From Symbiodinium natans (taxonomy: Eukaryota; Sar; Dinophyceae; Suessiales; Symbiodiniaceae), in assembly GCA_905221605.1 (NCBI GenBank), contig CAJNDS010000557.1:234182-298181 (forward strand): a DNA stretch of 64,000 nucleotides, read 5' to 3'. Shown one piece after another: positions 55,710 to 63,552 of this stretch; within the stretch, counting starts at the first letter, position 1; each line of letters starts with the position of its first letter. Made by a program: the position numbers and the translations under genes. Below the pieces are notes generated by a model. The model saw only the letters and a list, made by a program, of their open reading frames with translations, ran no database searches and was not told where the DNA came from.

Positions 55710-56512
55710 TGTCGTGCTGTTCCTATGGTGCGAGAACTGAGCTCTGTGCGTTACCAGCGTCGAACTCAGTTCGAGGGCTCGGGCCAGTCTGTCTCTGGGT
55801 TCCTTCCCTCCAGGCTACACACTTGAGGGGATTTGGGCAATCTACTCGCTCGGGGGGGGGGGGGGGTCTTCCACATCGCCCTCATTCGACATCACTTCCC
55901 AAAATGGAGCGAGTATCAACTCACAGCAGGGCCTCCTACTCTCCTTCCCTTCCCTCCCTCCCTCGCTTTTTGTCATTTGGCTTCAGCGCTATCACAACCT
56001 GGGCACCTACTCGTATACAGCTTCGTGCGCCCAGTTTTTGGGGCCAGCATGCACGTGCTAGTCTAGGCTTAGTCGGTTCACTGCATGCACGCGCACTTAC
56101 GGCTACGTGTACGCAGGCAGTAGGCTTGTCCTCATGCATCACATTCTTTCACGCAGAGCGCACCCATGTTCAAATGTCAGTGGGGACCAAAAGCACCCGG
56201 GTTACTCAGGGTCAGCGGGGGGACATGTGTGCCAGTATGTACAGGCGTGAATTCTTGCATTTGAGCACTGATTTTTATTACTCACACACAACCACCACCC
56301 AAAACTGCAGGAATACACAGAGTATGGGTTTCCTAACTAAAATGTACTTGTCAGCGGCATGCACGAACTTCGGCAAATGTCAAATTCAAACAGGCATAGA
56401 ATTCAGGGCATGCATCTGTTGTGGCCGTGTCATGCTTGCGTGCATAAATTCGTCGAATTCTACCAATTCTCGGAATTCTGCCCCTCATGTGTCGCGCCTT
56501 TGCCAGGCCAAG

Positions 56513-57208
56513 TCATGGCCTGTAGAGCATTGCCACGAGCTCATTCGGCTCCACCGTCATCTGCTGTCCGTTGGGGAGCGTCAGGATTGGCGTGCCATTC
56601 CCTCGTTGGTGGCTCAGCCTCGCTCCTCCCAGTGCCTCCACGAGGTTGATGACAGGGGGCATGCCACTCCCTCCATCCGTTGAGGGGCGACTTCCACCTC
56701 CCCCCGCACTCGTAGGGATCGGCGGCGCTCTGTTGTGGAGGCGTGGCACTCTGTCAAGGAGGGTCTCGCTATTCTCGTGGATGGCCCTAGCATTGGCCCC
56801 AATGTCCCTCAGTGCTTCGCGACAGAACTCATCATGCGTCCAGTCCTGGTCCGCCATCTCTTTGAGGCGCAGCCGGCACTCCGAGACGCTCTCCTCGATA
56901 GAGTTCAGCGACTTCAGCTGCCCAATCTCCGTTTGCAGCTCCGTCACTTTGAGGGCTGCTGCTTGGAGGTCCGCTGCCACCGCAAGCACTGCTTTCGCCT
57001 TGAGTTGGAGGTCTTTGCTTCCTCTGTCCACGTGTGCCAGGAGCTCCTTTCGAATTTCTTTCTGTTCTGAGGCCATGAACTCCGCCTTCTGGTACGCGTT
57101 CTCCCCTTTCTGCTTGATGGCTTGCAAGAGCTGGTTGTGGCCACTGGCTGTTTTTGTGGCGTCCGCCGTGGCGCCCTGGGTGCTACCATGCCGACTTTCA
57201 GCAGCCAT
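56513..57208 (-). CDS. LINE coiled-coil ORF
   Basis: A 231-codon ORF starting MAAESRHGSTQGATADATKT with an in-frame TGA three codons upstream of the Met, so the start is well placed. Residues ~25-150 are a long heptad-like helix (EIRKELLAHVDRGSKDLQLK, then LQAAALKVTELQTEIGQLKS). After that comes a Pro/Gly-rich linker and a C-terminus TPILTLPNGQQMTVEPNELV. The start overlaps the 3' part of the dioxygenase-like frame, in a different phase. It is either a separate overlapping ORF or the C-terminal half of one protein joined by a frame change after EWLLK. A role in oligomerisation or RNP assembly is inferred from the coiled coil only. Confidence 0.6.
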   Translation of the reverse strand: MAAESRHGSTQGATADATKTASGHNQLLQAIKQKGENAYQKAEFMASEQKEIRKELLAHVDRGSKDLQLKAKAVLAVAADLQAAALKVTELQTEIGQLKSLNSIEESVSECRLRLKEMADQDWTHDEFCREALRDIGANARAIHENSETLLDRVPRLHNRAPPIPTSAGGGGSRPSTDGGSGMPPVINLVEALGGARLSHQRGNGTPILTLPNGQQMTVEPNELVAMLYRP

Positions 57209-57923
57209 TCCAGATCACTCTTCTTCAGAGTTCTCCAGCCTGCTGGGACGTATCCTATGACGAGAACCCTTCTGCCCCTCCATTCCCGCGTTGCATGCCA
57301 TAGTTTCCTCGAGCTGATCATTGCCGCCGGTCTGAGGTCATGGGTCTTCCCGTATCGCAGGGTATCACCACACCAACATCCAACCTCGCCTTCGGGATGT
57401 TCCACCCACATCTCCCCGCCTTGGTACTCACCTAGAGGGAGAATGAGCGAGGGAAGGGGGCTGTTCTTGACATCTCTGTGCGCCTCGTGGTACACGTTGT
57501 CGGCGATCATGATACTGAGAAACGGCATGTCATCGAAGCGTTCGCGTAGCTGCCGCGCGAGCACTGCCACCGCTTGGGGGTATACTCTTGTTAGGAGCTG
57601 CACCCCTGCCCTAACATGCACGTACGCCCCCAAACCGATGACGCTGCTTGCTGGTTCATCTCGTTGGCTTCTGCGTTTTCTGTGTTTGGTGCGGGGGATC
57701 AAGTCAAGGAGGTTGAGGACATCTTCTGACGTAGCATGCCGTTGTCGCAGTAGATGCATAGCTTGTTGTTCTGCAGGTGGAATTTGACGGTCGTCCCGCC
57801 CCCCCCCCCCTCTTCGTCTAGCACTTCTTCATGCTCCACCTCCTCTTCGTCCACTTCCATCCTCCGCAGTTCCGTTTGTTCCTCATCACTATGTGGGACC
57901 AGGATGCATGGCGGGGAATCCAT
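57190..57923 (-). CDS. 2-oxoglutarate/Fe(II)-dependent dioxygenase-like ORF in a LINE
   Basis: Starts at MDSPPCILVPHSDEEQTELR (57923), with an in-frame TAG three codons upstream. An acidic stretch runs into a 12-G run (57799-57810 on the plus strand), where one more base is needed to continue into RDDRQIPPAEQQAMHLLRQR. Past this the frame holds the 2OG-oxygenase core: YHEAHRDVKNSPLPSLILPL (the HxD of HRD), a GGEMWVE strand, then KLWHATREWRGRRVLVIGY (distal His, then Arg for 2OG). Numbered from Met 57759, these are H94, D96, H155 and R163/R164. All iron and co-substrate ligands are present. Such domains hydroxylate nucleic acids or proteins; the substrate is not shown. I recall similar domains in other dinoflagellate retroelement polyproteins but cannot verify it here. 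The credible domain ends near EWLLK (~57200), although the frame stays open to 56944. Confidence 0.65.
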
Positions 57924-58004
57924 CAGGGGCTACAGATGAGGGGATGCTAGGAATGAGCCCGAACCAACTTTGCGGCCGTCACAGTCAGGGAATGCCACCT
58001 ACTG

Positions 58005-60345
58005 TTAGACCCTCCTGGCATTGTTAGTACTTGGCATCACCTCCAATAGCGTGCTTCCATGCCACTGCCATTGCGCATGACGTATCGGTAGAACTTCCTC
58101 GATGGCTTTCGGCAGTGTTTTTGGGGGGAGACAGCAATTTTCTAGGACCATGCCAAGACGACTCTCGAACGACAACATCCGTGCCGCTGTCGCATACTGC
58201 GCCAGACTCACCTGCTCCTGAAAGAGGGGTCGGAGAAACCACGTGGCAGGAACAACTAGGTCACGCGACTCATGTTCTGGCAATGCACTCATGCATTTAA
58301 AGAGGAAGAGCCATGCTTTGGCTATCGTTTCTACTCTGTCTCCTTCAGGGGTGTCTGAGCGTGCCGCCATGACTGTCATCGCAGCCGGAGAGGCATTCGG
58401 TTTGGCAATGACAACGCGGAAATCCCGCGCCCCCATCTCAGCCCAGAGTTGCCATTCTCTCGCTCCCTTTTGTTGCCACGGTTGAACGGAGACCACCCCA
58501 TTATAGTAGTACAACGGCGGTGCCCTGCTCGGCCGCAGTAGATAGTGTGAGTTCTCAATTAGCACAATTTGTTTATTGAGCAACCACGGACTATCCTCCT
58601 GAGCTGCCGGCGGTGCCCAATAGTTCTGCCAACATGCCTCAGTCGCCTGCCATTGATGACGCACCTGCGCCAAGTGTTCCCACATCGCGGGGTATTCCTC
58701 CGGACGTGGGAGCTGAGCCCGGATGTTCCCCCAGATGCGCTGTATTTTGCGTTGGGTGCAGTCAGTTAGCCATCCCGCCCGAGTACTACCAGCCGCCACC
58801 CCCCAGCAGGAGCACGCCTTGAAGAGTTCCGTGCTGGGCGTTTCTACTTGGGACCGTGCCAAGTGACCCCAGTACTTCCAGAAGCGTCGTAGCCAAGTCA
58901 CTGTCCACTGGGGGCCCTGCGTTCGATGACACACCACACGTACTACTCTTCTTCTCGAGATTTGATTGGTGACCCAGTCCTGAAATGGGTCAGTCGGTAC
59001 CTTAAGAATGCTGAGCAGTAGGGTGTTCTTCATTGCCTCTAGGTTCCTCAGCATTCGTTTAGTGGGGAAGAGGATCGGGGAACACCATTGCCACCGCGAG
59101 GTAACGTATCTGTCGAAAACGAGCCACTTGACCTTGAGGGGCGTTTGGGGGTGGTCGAGGAGTTTCTTGAAGGCAAAGAAAGTGTTAGATGTTTTTCTGA
59201 GCGCTGCTGACAACAGCATCTCATCCGATACGTTGTGGGCAAGAGGCACACCTAGGTACAGGAGGCTGTCCACCACCTGCAGGGGCGTGCATCTACCTCT
59301 CATCCAGACTCCAGGCCCCGTTTTGTCAGGTTCCGCCAGGACTTGGCATTTCTCTGGGTTCAGGGTCAGTCCTATAGCTTGTAGACAATCTGCTATGTCC
59401 TGAATTTCTGTTGGAGTTCACGGGGGTTGCTCGCTAGAACCAAGATGTCATCTGCGTATAGCAGCATGTGTGGCATTGCTTTGACTTTTCGCTGCCACTC
59501 AGGATACCTCGCATGCCACCGTTCGAGCAAGGGACTCAGGAAATGGTCAATCACTCGTGCAAAGACATCGGCCGAGAAGGAAGTGCCCTGCATGATGCCC
59601 TGACGGACTGGTACCGTCCACTGCTCGTCTGCCAACATCATCACGAGCGTGTTGTCACTGCAGAGCTTCCACAGGCACCAGGCTTCTTCACATGGGGCAC
59701 ACTCAAGCAGCCATTTGAGGAGAGCTCTATGCGACAACGAGTCGAAAGCTGCTTTGATATCAAGCTTAGCCACGCAAGGGGTACCTGGGGCTGTTCTTCT
59801 AAGGAGTTTGAGTGCCGTATGCGCTGCAATGACTCCATCAATGGTTTGTGTTCCCGGGCGTGCCCCTAGCTGTCCTGCAGCGTAGGGGGGGGGGCAAAAC
59901 GTCGTAAGCGAACCATGATCACCTTGGCAAAGACTCTACACAAGCACGGCGTGAGACATATCGGTCTGAGGTCTTTCGGATGGTCCGGCCTACTAGTTTT
60001 GGGGAGGAGGCAGATCTTGCCTCGTTTCCACTCTTCCGGGATCGGTTTGCGGCCCTGTAGAAGGTCGGTAAAGTACCCCGCAATCTTGTGAGCGGTGTCC
60101 ACCTGCAGGACCGCTTTAATCCCTTCGTACGTCACTCCATCTAGGCCGGCACTGGTTCCAGTTGGCGTGGCTTTCAGCGCCGCACGAATCTCCTCTGTGG
60201 TGATGACCGACGCCTCCGCTTCCTGGCCTTTTGCTTGCAGCCGACTCACCTGCTCTTCAGTTGGGGCATCATCTCTTCTACGATATTTTTCTTCATAGAA
60301 GGTCTTGAGTTTATCTAGCGCTGGTCGCAGGCCTCCACTGCGGCC
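58005..60345 (-). CDS. LINE reverse transcriptase (frame-disrupted)
   Basis: The reverse transcriptase of the LINE, spread over three frames. Frame one holds the N-terminal fingers: ALDKLKTFYEEKY, TGTSAGLDGVTYEGIKAV, and ICLLPKTSRPDHPKDLRPIC. At a 10-C run (minus strand, ~59885-59895) one base is missing; the next frame gives QLGARPG, then motif A, AKLDIKAAFDSLSH, motif B around RQGIMQGTSFSADVFA, and the catalytic MLLYADDILVLA (YADD). A second one-base shift near 59400 leads to GLTLNPEKCQVL and LLYLGVPL (thumb-side motifs). The last frame, to a stop at 58005, is a long helical C-terminus with RRFWKYWGHLARS. It makes cDNA from the element RNA by target-primed synthesis. All catalytic Asp residues are present, but this copy as written is not continuously translatable. 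Confidence 0.85.
59886..59895 (+). repeat. G10 homopolymer at a frame break in the reverse transcriptase
   Basis: Ten G residues on the plus strand. Eleven would restore the reverse-transcriptase frame (APPPY-AAGQLGARPG). This is consistent with a homopolymer contraction, either biological or from sequencing. Confidence 0.8.
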
Positions 60346-61439
60346 AATGTAGCCCGCCCCTGTTTGCTCCCCAACGCCGATTGTCTCAGGTGACTTATAG
60401 CTCTATGGTCCCCGTTTCTGGCTCTCTCAAGGAGGTCGAGTTTATGGGCTTGTTTGTCTGCTGCACGCGTCTCCTTAATCTGCTTTGCAAGATCAGCACG
60501 ACTTACTGGGTCAGCAGCATTTTTTCGGGACTGTATTAGGCTTTTAATTATGTCAGAGTCCTGGTACCTCAAGCTCGGGGGTCTGTCTGAGCACTCCTGG
60601 CAAGCTGCAGAGAGGAAATTCTGGTCAAATTCATCGGCCTGGGTCATGCATTCTTGAATTCTGTCGACATGCACATGCCATTTACCACACCGCGTTTTTG
60701 GGTACTTGCGGACACGAAAGAGGGGCTCTCGTCCATGTATGTGCAGCTGCAGAGCATCATGGTCTGAGGGCAGAGCTGTGCGGAGGTCCTCCCTTTTGGT
60801 GACATTGCGCTCACAACCATCTAGTCTACAAAGAAAGACATCAATTTCTGTCTCGTCTCCTCTAGCGTGCCACGTCGGTCCTACAGAGGGCGTTGTCTGC
60901 AGGTCAAATCTCCAGAGGAGGCCCCGCAGATGCGTCATGCCCGGGAATGAGTCCACTGCCTTATGTGGGTCCTGATTCAGGTCTGCTCCTATGACTACTG
61001 CCGCCCCTTGAGCTAGTTTCGCCAGGTAGTCAGACAGTTGTTCAAATGTGTTTTCCCACACCTCAGTAGCATCGTCTCGATGATCGTGGGGCAAGTGGAG
61101 AGAGAGAAAGGCCCAGGTGGTTGTCTGCAGTCGCATGTCAACTGCCAATCCGGTCGCAAAGGACGTGGTCGTGACTTGGTCCAGCAGCATGTCTGACTTG
61201 ATCAGGACGGCTACCGACCTAAAGCTTTTCTGGGCATTCAGAAGGTAGGCATTGTACTCCTGGCCACTAAGCGTCCAGGACTCGGTCACTAAGCGGCCAA
61301 CCGGGTCTTTCGATCGGCCTCCAAGTTCCTGAAGACACATCACATCAGGAGGGTCCTCCAGTTCATGCAGCAAATTATAAACCCCTTCGAGGCTTTTACC
61401 ATGAAGGTTCCACTGTGTGACCCTAAGGTCTTTACGCAT
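60315..61439 (-). CDS. LINE apurinic-type endonuclease domain
   Basis: A 374-codon ORF starting MRKDLRVTQWNLHGKSLEGV, giving the N-terminal EEP/APE-type nuclease of ORF2. The catalytic set is visible: N11 (QWNLHG), E38 (CLQELGG), D153 and N155 (IGADLNQD), D200 (EIDVFL) and S225-D226-H227 (PSDHDALQL). The C-terminal third is a charged linker (KNAADPVSRADLAKQIKETR). The ORF stops at TAG 60315, but one extra base near 60320 continues it into LDKLKTFYEEKY of the reverse transcriptase, so the two were probably one protein. The enzyme nicks target DNA to prime reverse transcription. The ORF starts ~60 bp after the ORF1 stop. Confidence 0.88.
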   Translation of the reverse strand: MRKDLRVTQWNLHGKSLEGVYNLLHELEDPPDVMCLQELGGRSKDPVGRLVTESWTLSGQEYNAYLLNAQKSFRSVAVLIKSDMLLDQVTTTSFATGLAVDMRLQTTTWAFLSLHLPHDHRDDATEVWENTFEQLSDYLAKLAQGAAVVIGADLNQDPHKAVDSFPGMTHLRGLLWRFDLQTTPSVGPTWHARGDETEIDVFLCRLDGCERNVTKREDLRTALPSDHDALQLHIHGREPLFRVRKYPKTRCGKWHVHVDRIQECMTQADEFDQNFLSAACQECSDRPPSLRYQDSDIIKSLIQSRKNAADPVSRADLAKQIKETRAADKQAHKLDLLERARNGDHRAISHLRQSALGSKQGRATLAAVEACDQR

Positions 61440-61499
61440 GCATCGCCTATCGCCAATATTTCGACGAGCCTTGTTGTCCTGGCAGCCCCACCCTACTCC

Positions 61500-63206
61500 C
61501 TAACGCGTCTCAAAGGCAGTCTGGAGGTCTGCCTCAGTGATCCCAAGGATACCTGCGAATTCCGCCGGTATCACGTACCACCCGCTGTCATTTCCCTTAG
61601 CATCCTGCAGCATCAGAGCTCCGTCGGGGGGGGGGCGCTTTCCTGCAAACCACAGCACTTCCCTCCCTCTGACCCACAGCCGTCCCTTCCAGTCCAGGTC
61701 GACATCGCTTTCCATGACCTTAGTCAGGGCAATCTCCTTCATCGACAGGAGCGCTCTGAGCTTAGCCCGCTCCTGTGGGCTGCGATTGCGACTCACCCAC
61801 AACCTAACTCGCTCTTGTTCTGGCAGGACGCTCCCTTTCTGGATTTCCTGTTTAAGGGCCTGTATTACAGTCCCTTGGAGGAGTCGTTTGGCTTTGGGTG
61901 CGGGGTCTGGGTACAGCAACTCTATACGACAAAAGTCAGAACGGGCGAAGGGCACAAAGACTTCTTTGAGGAGGGCTGCTCCTTGGAAGCAGTTGAACAG
62001 GCGTCTCACTTCGTCCTGGATGTCAGCTCTTCTAGCCGCCTTCCAACCGCCCATTGCTAGTTGGAAATCATCCGTCTGGCCTGCATCTGTCGCAGAGCTA
62101 GCGGATCGAGGGCTGGGCGGCACTGAGCCCCCGGGCATGCTCCCGTATCCTTGCCAAGGCTCCAACCCTCTCGGTGCAGGGGAAGGACTAACAGGGCGAG
62201 ATTCAACTTCCGCCATCCTGCGTTCCAGGGCTGCAATTTTGTCCTCAGCAGTATGTAGCCTACTTTCATGTGCATGTACTCCCGTGCGGAGAGACTGTAC
62301 TTGTTTTCCTAGAGCTTTGAGGTCTTGCGTGTTGGCCCCCATTTGTTGGAGTACCGCATCTTGTTTGTGGTTGATATTTTGTATCTGTGTGCTCAGGTCT
62401 TCTAGCCACACAGGTCGTTCGCCCACGTCCATGGGGTACACTGGGATGGTGTTGTTGGGAGCAGTTCTCGAGGCATTCAATCCTTCGTTATGCACACGTG
62501 TCAGGGCATGCTGGGCCCCATGAAACAAGGGGGGTTGGTACGAGTCGGGCCTAGTGCGCGCACCAACATGTCCCTCCATAAGCCCGGGGGGCTTCGGCGT
62601 TCGAACTTCCACATCCCCCCCTCCCTCCCCACCATCTCTCAAGGCCCCATCCCCAAAACATGGCAGAGAACCCCCCATGATTTCATCGAAAGGTTCGCCT
62701 GCAGTTCTTTCAGTGTGGTCGGCTCGGGTCGTGCGTGCCCGCTTTTCAGGGCTGTTCGCTCTGGATCTGTTATCATCGTGCTCTTTCGCCATGCTCTTAG
62801 CCTCCATGCTCTTGCGCAGGATATCCCGCACCCCACTACTCGGCTTGACGGGCAGGCAGGACTGAGCAGCCAGGAGTGAAGCTGCTGCTGCACGCGCTTG
62901 GTGGTCTTCGGGGGGTCCCATCTCCTCCTTGTTCGGCGCTGTTTGGGTCACGTTCGTAGGCCCTCCGTGTTTAGAATGCGTGGCATGTACATGCACATGA
63001 GCTGAATTGTGGACATGCACAGAACTGTTCACTCTCTCATCCTCTCGAGGGTCCGCCTGCCCGGGGGGGCATTCATGCGTTCGACTTGTTCGAAGTTCAG
63101 CACCATTTTCACCCCCCACTTGTCCCCCCCCGCTGTGGGCATCATCATCTGGGATCGTCACCACTTCAACCCCGGGGGGGCTGTCATAGTCCAGCAGCCG
63201 GTCCAT
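61500..63206 (-). CDS. LINE ORF1 protein (coiled coil, nucleic-acid chaperone type)
   Basis: The frame is open from 63365, but the first 53 codons come from a GTG and a (GT)n microsatellite (Cys-Val run). The likely start is the Met at 63206 (MDRLLDYDSPPGVEVVTIPD). The N-terminal half is low-complexity, acidic/Gly-rich and then His/Arg-rich. Residues ~270-350 form a coiled coil (DLSTQIQNINHKQDAVLQQM, then RLHTAEDKIAALERRMAEV). The C-terminal ~190 residues (ADIQDEVRRLFNCFQGAALL, then LWVSRNRSPQERAKLRALL, then GRLWVRGREVLWFAGK) resemble the RNA-binding C-terminal domain of LINE ORF1 proteins. It is expected to coat the element RNA. It is intact in this copy, with ~60 bp between its stop and the endonuclease start. 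Confidence 0.8.
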   Translation of the reverse strand: MDRLLDYDSPPGVEVVTIPDDDAHSGGGQVGGENGAELRTSRTHECPPGQADPREDERVNSSVHVHNSAHVHVHATHSKHGGPTNVTQTAPNKEEMGPPEDHQARAAAASLLAAQSCLPVKPSSGVRDILRKSMEAKSMAKEHDDNRSRANSPEKRARTTRADHTERTAGEPFDEIMGGSLPCFGDGALRDGGEGGGDVEVRTPKPPGLMEGHVGARTRPDSYQPPLFHGAQHALTRVHNEGLNASRTAPNNTIPVYPMDVGERPVWLEDLSTQIQNINHKQDAVLQQMGANTQDLKALGKQVQSLRTGVHAHESRLHTAEDKIAALERRMAEVESRPVSPSPAPRGLEPWQGYGSMPGGSVPPSPRSASSATDAGQTDDFQLAMGGWKAARRADIQDEVRRLFNCFQGAALLKEVFVPFARSDFCRIELLYPDPAPKAKRLLQGTVIQALKQEIQKGSVLPEQERVRLWVSRNRSPQERAKLRALLSMKEIALTKVMESDVDLDWKGRLWVRGREVLWFAGKRPPPDGALMLQDAKGNDSGWYVIPAEFAGILGITEADLQTAFETR

Positions 63207-63281
63207 CAGCCCCTCGCCGTGCCCCCCACCCCCGTTAATCGAGGAGGGGGCAGAGAGAGCGGGGACGAGTGGAGAGCGCAC

Positions 63282-63282
<1 letters not shown>

Positions 63283-63316
<34 letters not shown>
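63283..63316 (+). repeat. (CA)17 microsatellite in the LINE 5' leader
   Basis: Pure CA run between the spliced-leader relics and the ORF1 start. It accounts for the Cys-Val run of the extended ORF1 frame. Confidence 0.97.
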
Positions 63317-63318
<2 letters not shown>

Positions 63319-63396
63319 ACACGCACACGGACACACGCCCCCCTCCCCAAGTTTTTCCACAACACTCACCGGGGGGGTCCAGAGCTCGCCAGGACA

Positions 63397-63462
63397 CTTG
63401 AGCCAAAATGGCTTGAGCCAAAATGGCTTGAGCCAAAATGGCTTGAGCCAAAATGGCTACGG
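63397..63462 (-). other. Tandem spliced-leader relics (one 21-nt plus three 15-nt copies)
   Basis: Read on the minus strand, 63462-63442 is CCGTAG followed by CCATTTTGGCTCAAG. This matches 21 of the 22 positions of the dinoflagellate spliced leader as I remember it, lacking only the variable first base. Three more copies of CCATTTTGGCTCAAG follow head to tail (63441-63427, 63426-63412, 63411-63397). Truncation at CCGTAG| fits reuse of that AG as a trans-splice acceptor in later rounds. This is not a spliced-leader RNA gene, because no GT donor and intron follow the CAAG. It marks the 5' end of the LINE. Confidence 0.93.
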
Positions 63463-63474
63463 GGGCCAGTTTAG
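63463..63474 (+). repeat. Target-site duplication, right copy
   Basis: GGGCCAGTTTAG, identical to 54074-54085, immediately next to the CCGTAG 5' terminus of the LINE. Confidence 0.65.
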
Positions 63475-63552
63475 GGTTTAGGGTTTTTTTTCCCACCCGG
63501 GTTTCGGGTTTAGGGTTTTGGGCCAGTTTAGGGTTTAGGATGTAGGGTTTGG
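63463..63552 (+). repeat. Interstitial telomere-like tract, right part
   Basis: GGGCCAGTTTAGGGTTTAGG, then a T8 run, CCCACCCGGG, TTTCGGGTTTAGGG, TTTTGGGCCAGTTTAGGG and TTTAGGATGTAGGG. The heptamer TTTAGGG recurs about five times. Plant-type TTTAGGG repeats are the telomere sequence reported for dinoflagellates, so this is an internal telomere-like tract. Confidence 0.85.

Larger units (their letters stand above)
54086..63462 (-). mobile_element. Full-length LINE-type retrotransposon with dioxygenase cargo
   Basis: A 9.38 kb non-LTR element on the minus strand. Its limits are set by a 12-bp direct repeat and by the spliced-leader sequence at the 5' end. Order 5' to 3': spliced-leader relics, a short 5' leader with a (GT)n tract, ORF1, endonuclease, reverse transcriptase, 2OG-Fe(II) oxygenase-like ORF, coiled-coil ORF, then ~2.4 kb with two further open frames and a (TA)n tract. 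No poly(A) tail is visible at the 3' end (...GTGCGAGAGTGAGCGA). Catalytic motifs of endonuclease and reverse transcriptase are intact, but single-base frame changes occur at about 60320, 59890, 59400 and 57805. These could be decay or homopolymer sequencing errors. The clade is not assigned. Confidence 0.85.

Noticed and set aside
56944-57190. C-terminal ~80 residues of the dioxygenase frame
   Set aside because: Arg/Ser-rich shadow of the coiled-coil ORF, which is the convincing frame over this interval.
63206-63365. N-terminal extension of ORF1 (Cys-Val run)
   Set aside because: Begins at a GTG and is encoded by the (GT)n microsatellite; the Met at 63206 is the better start.
63397-63462. 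Spliced-leader RNA gene
   Set aside because: The leader copies are head-to-tail truncated units without a downstream GT donor or intron, so they are relics on a retroposed transcript.
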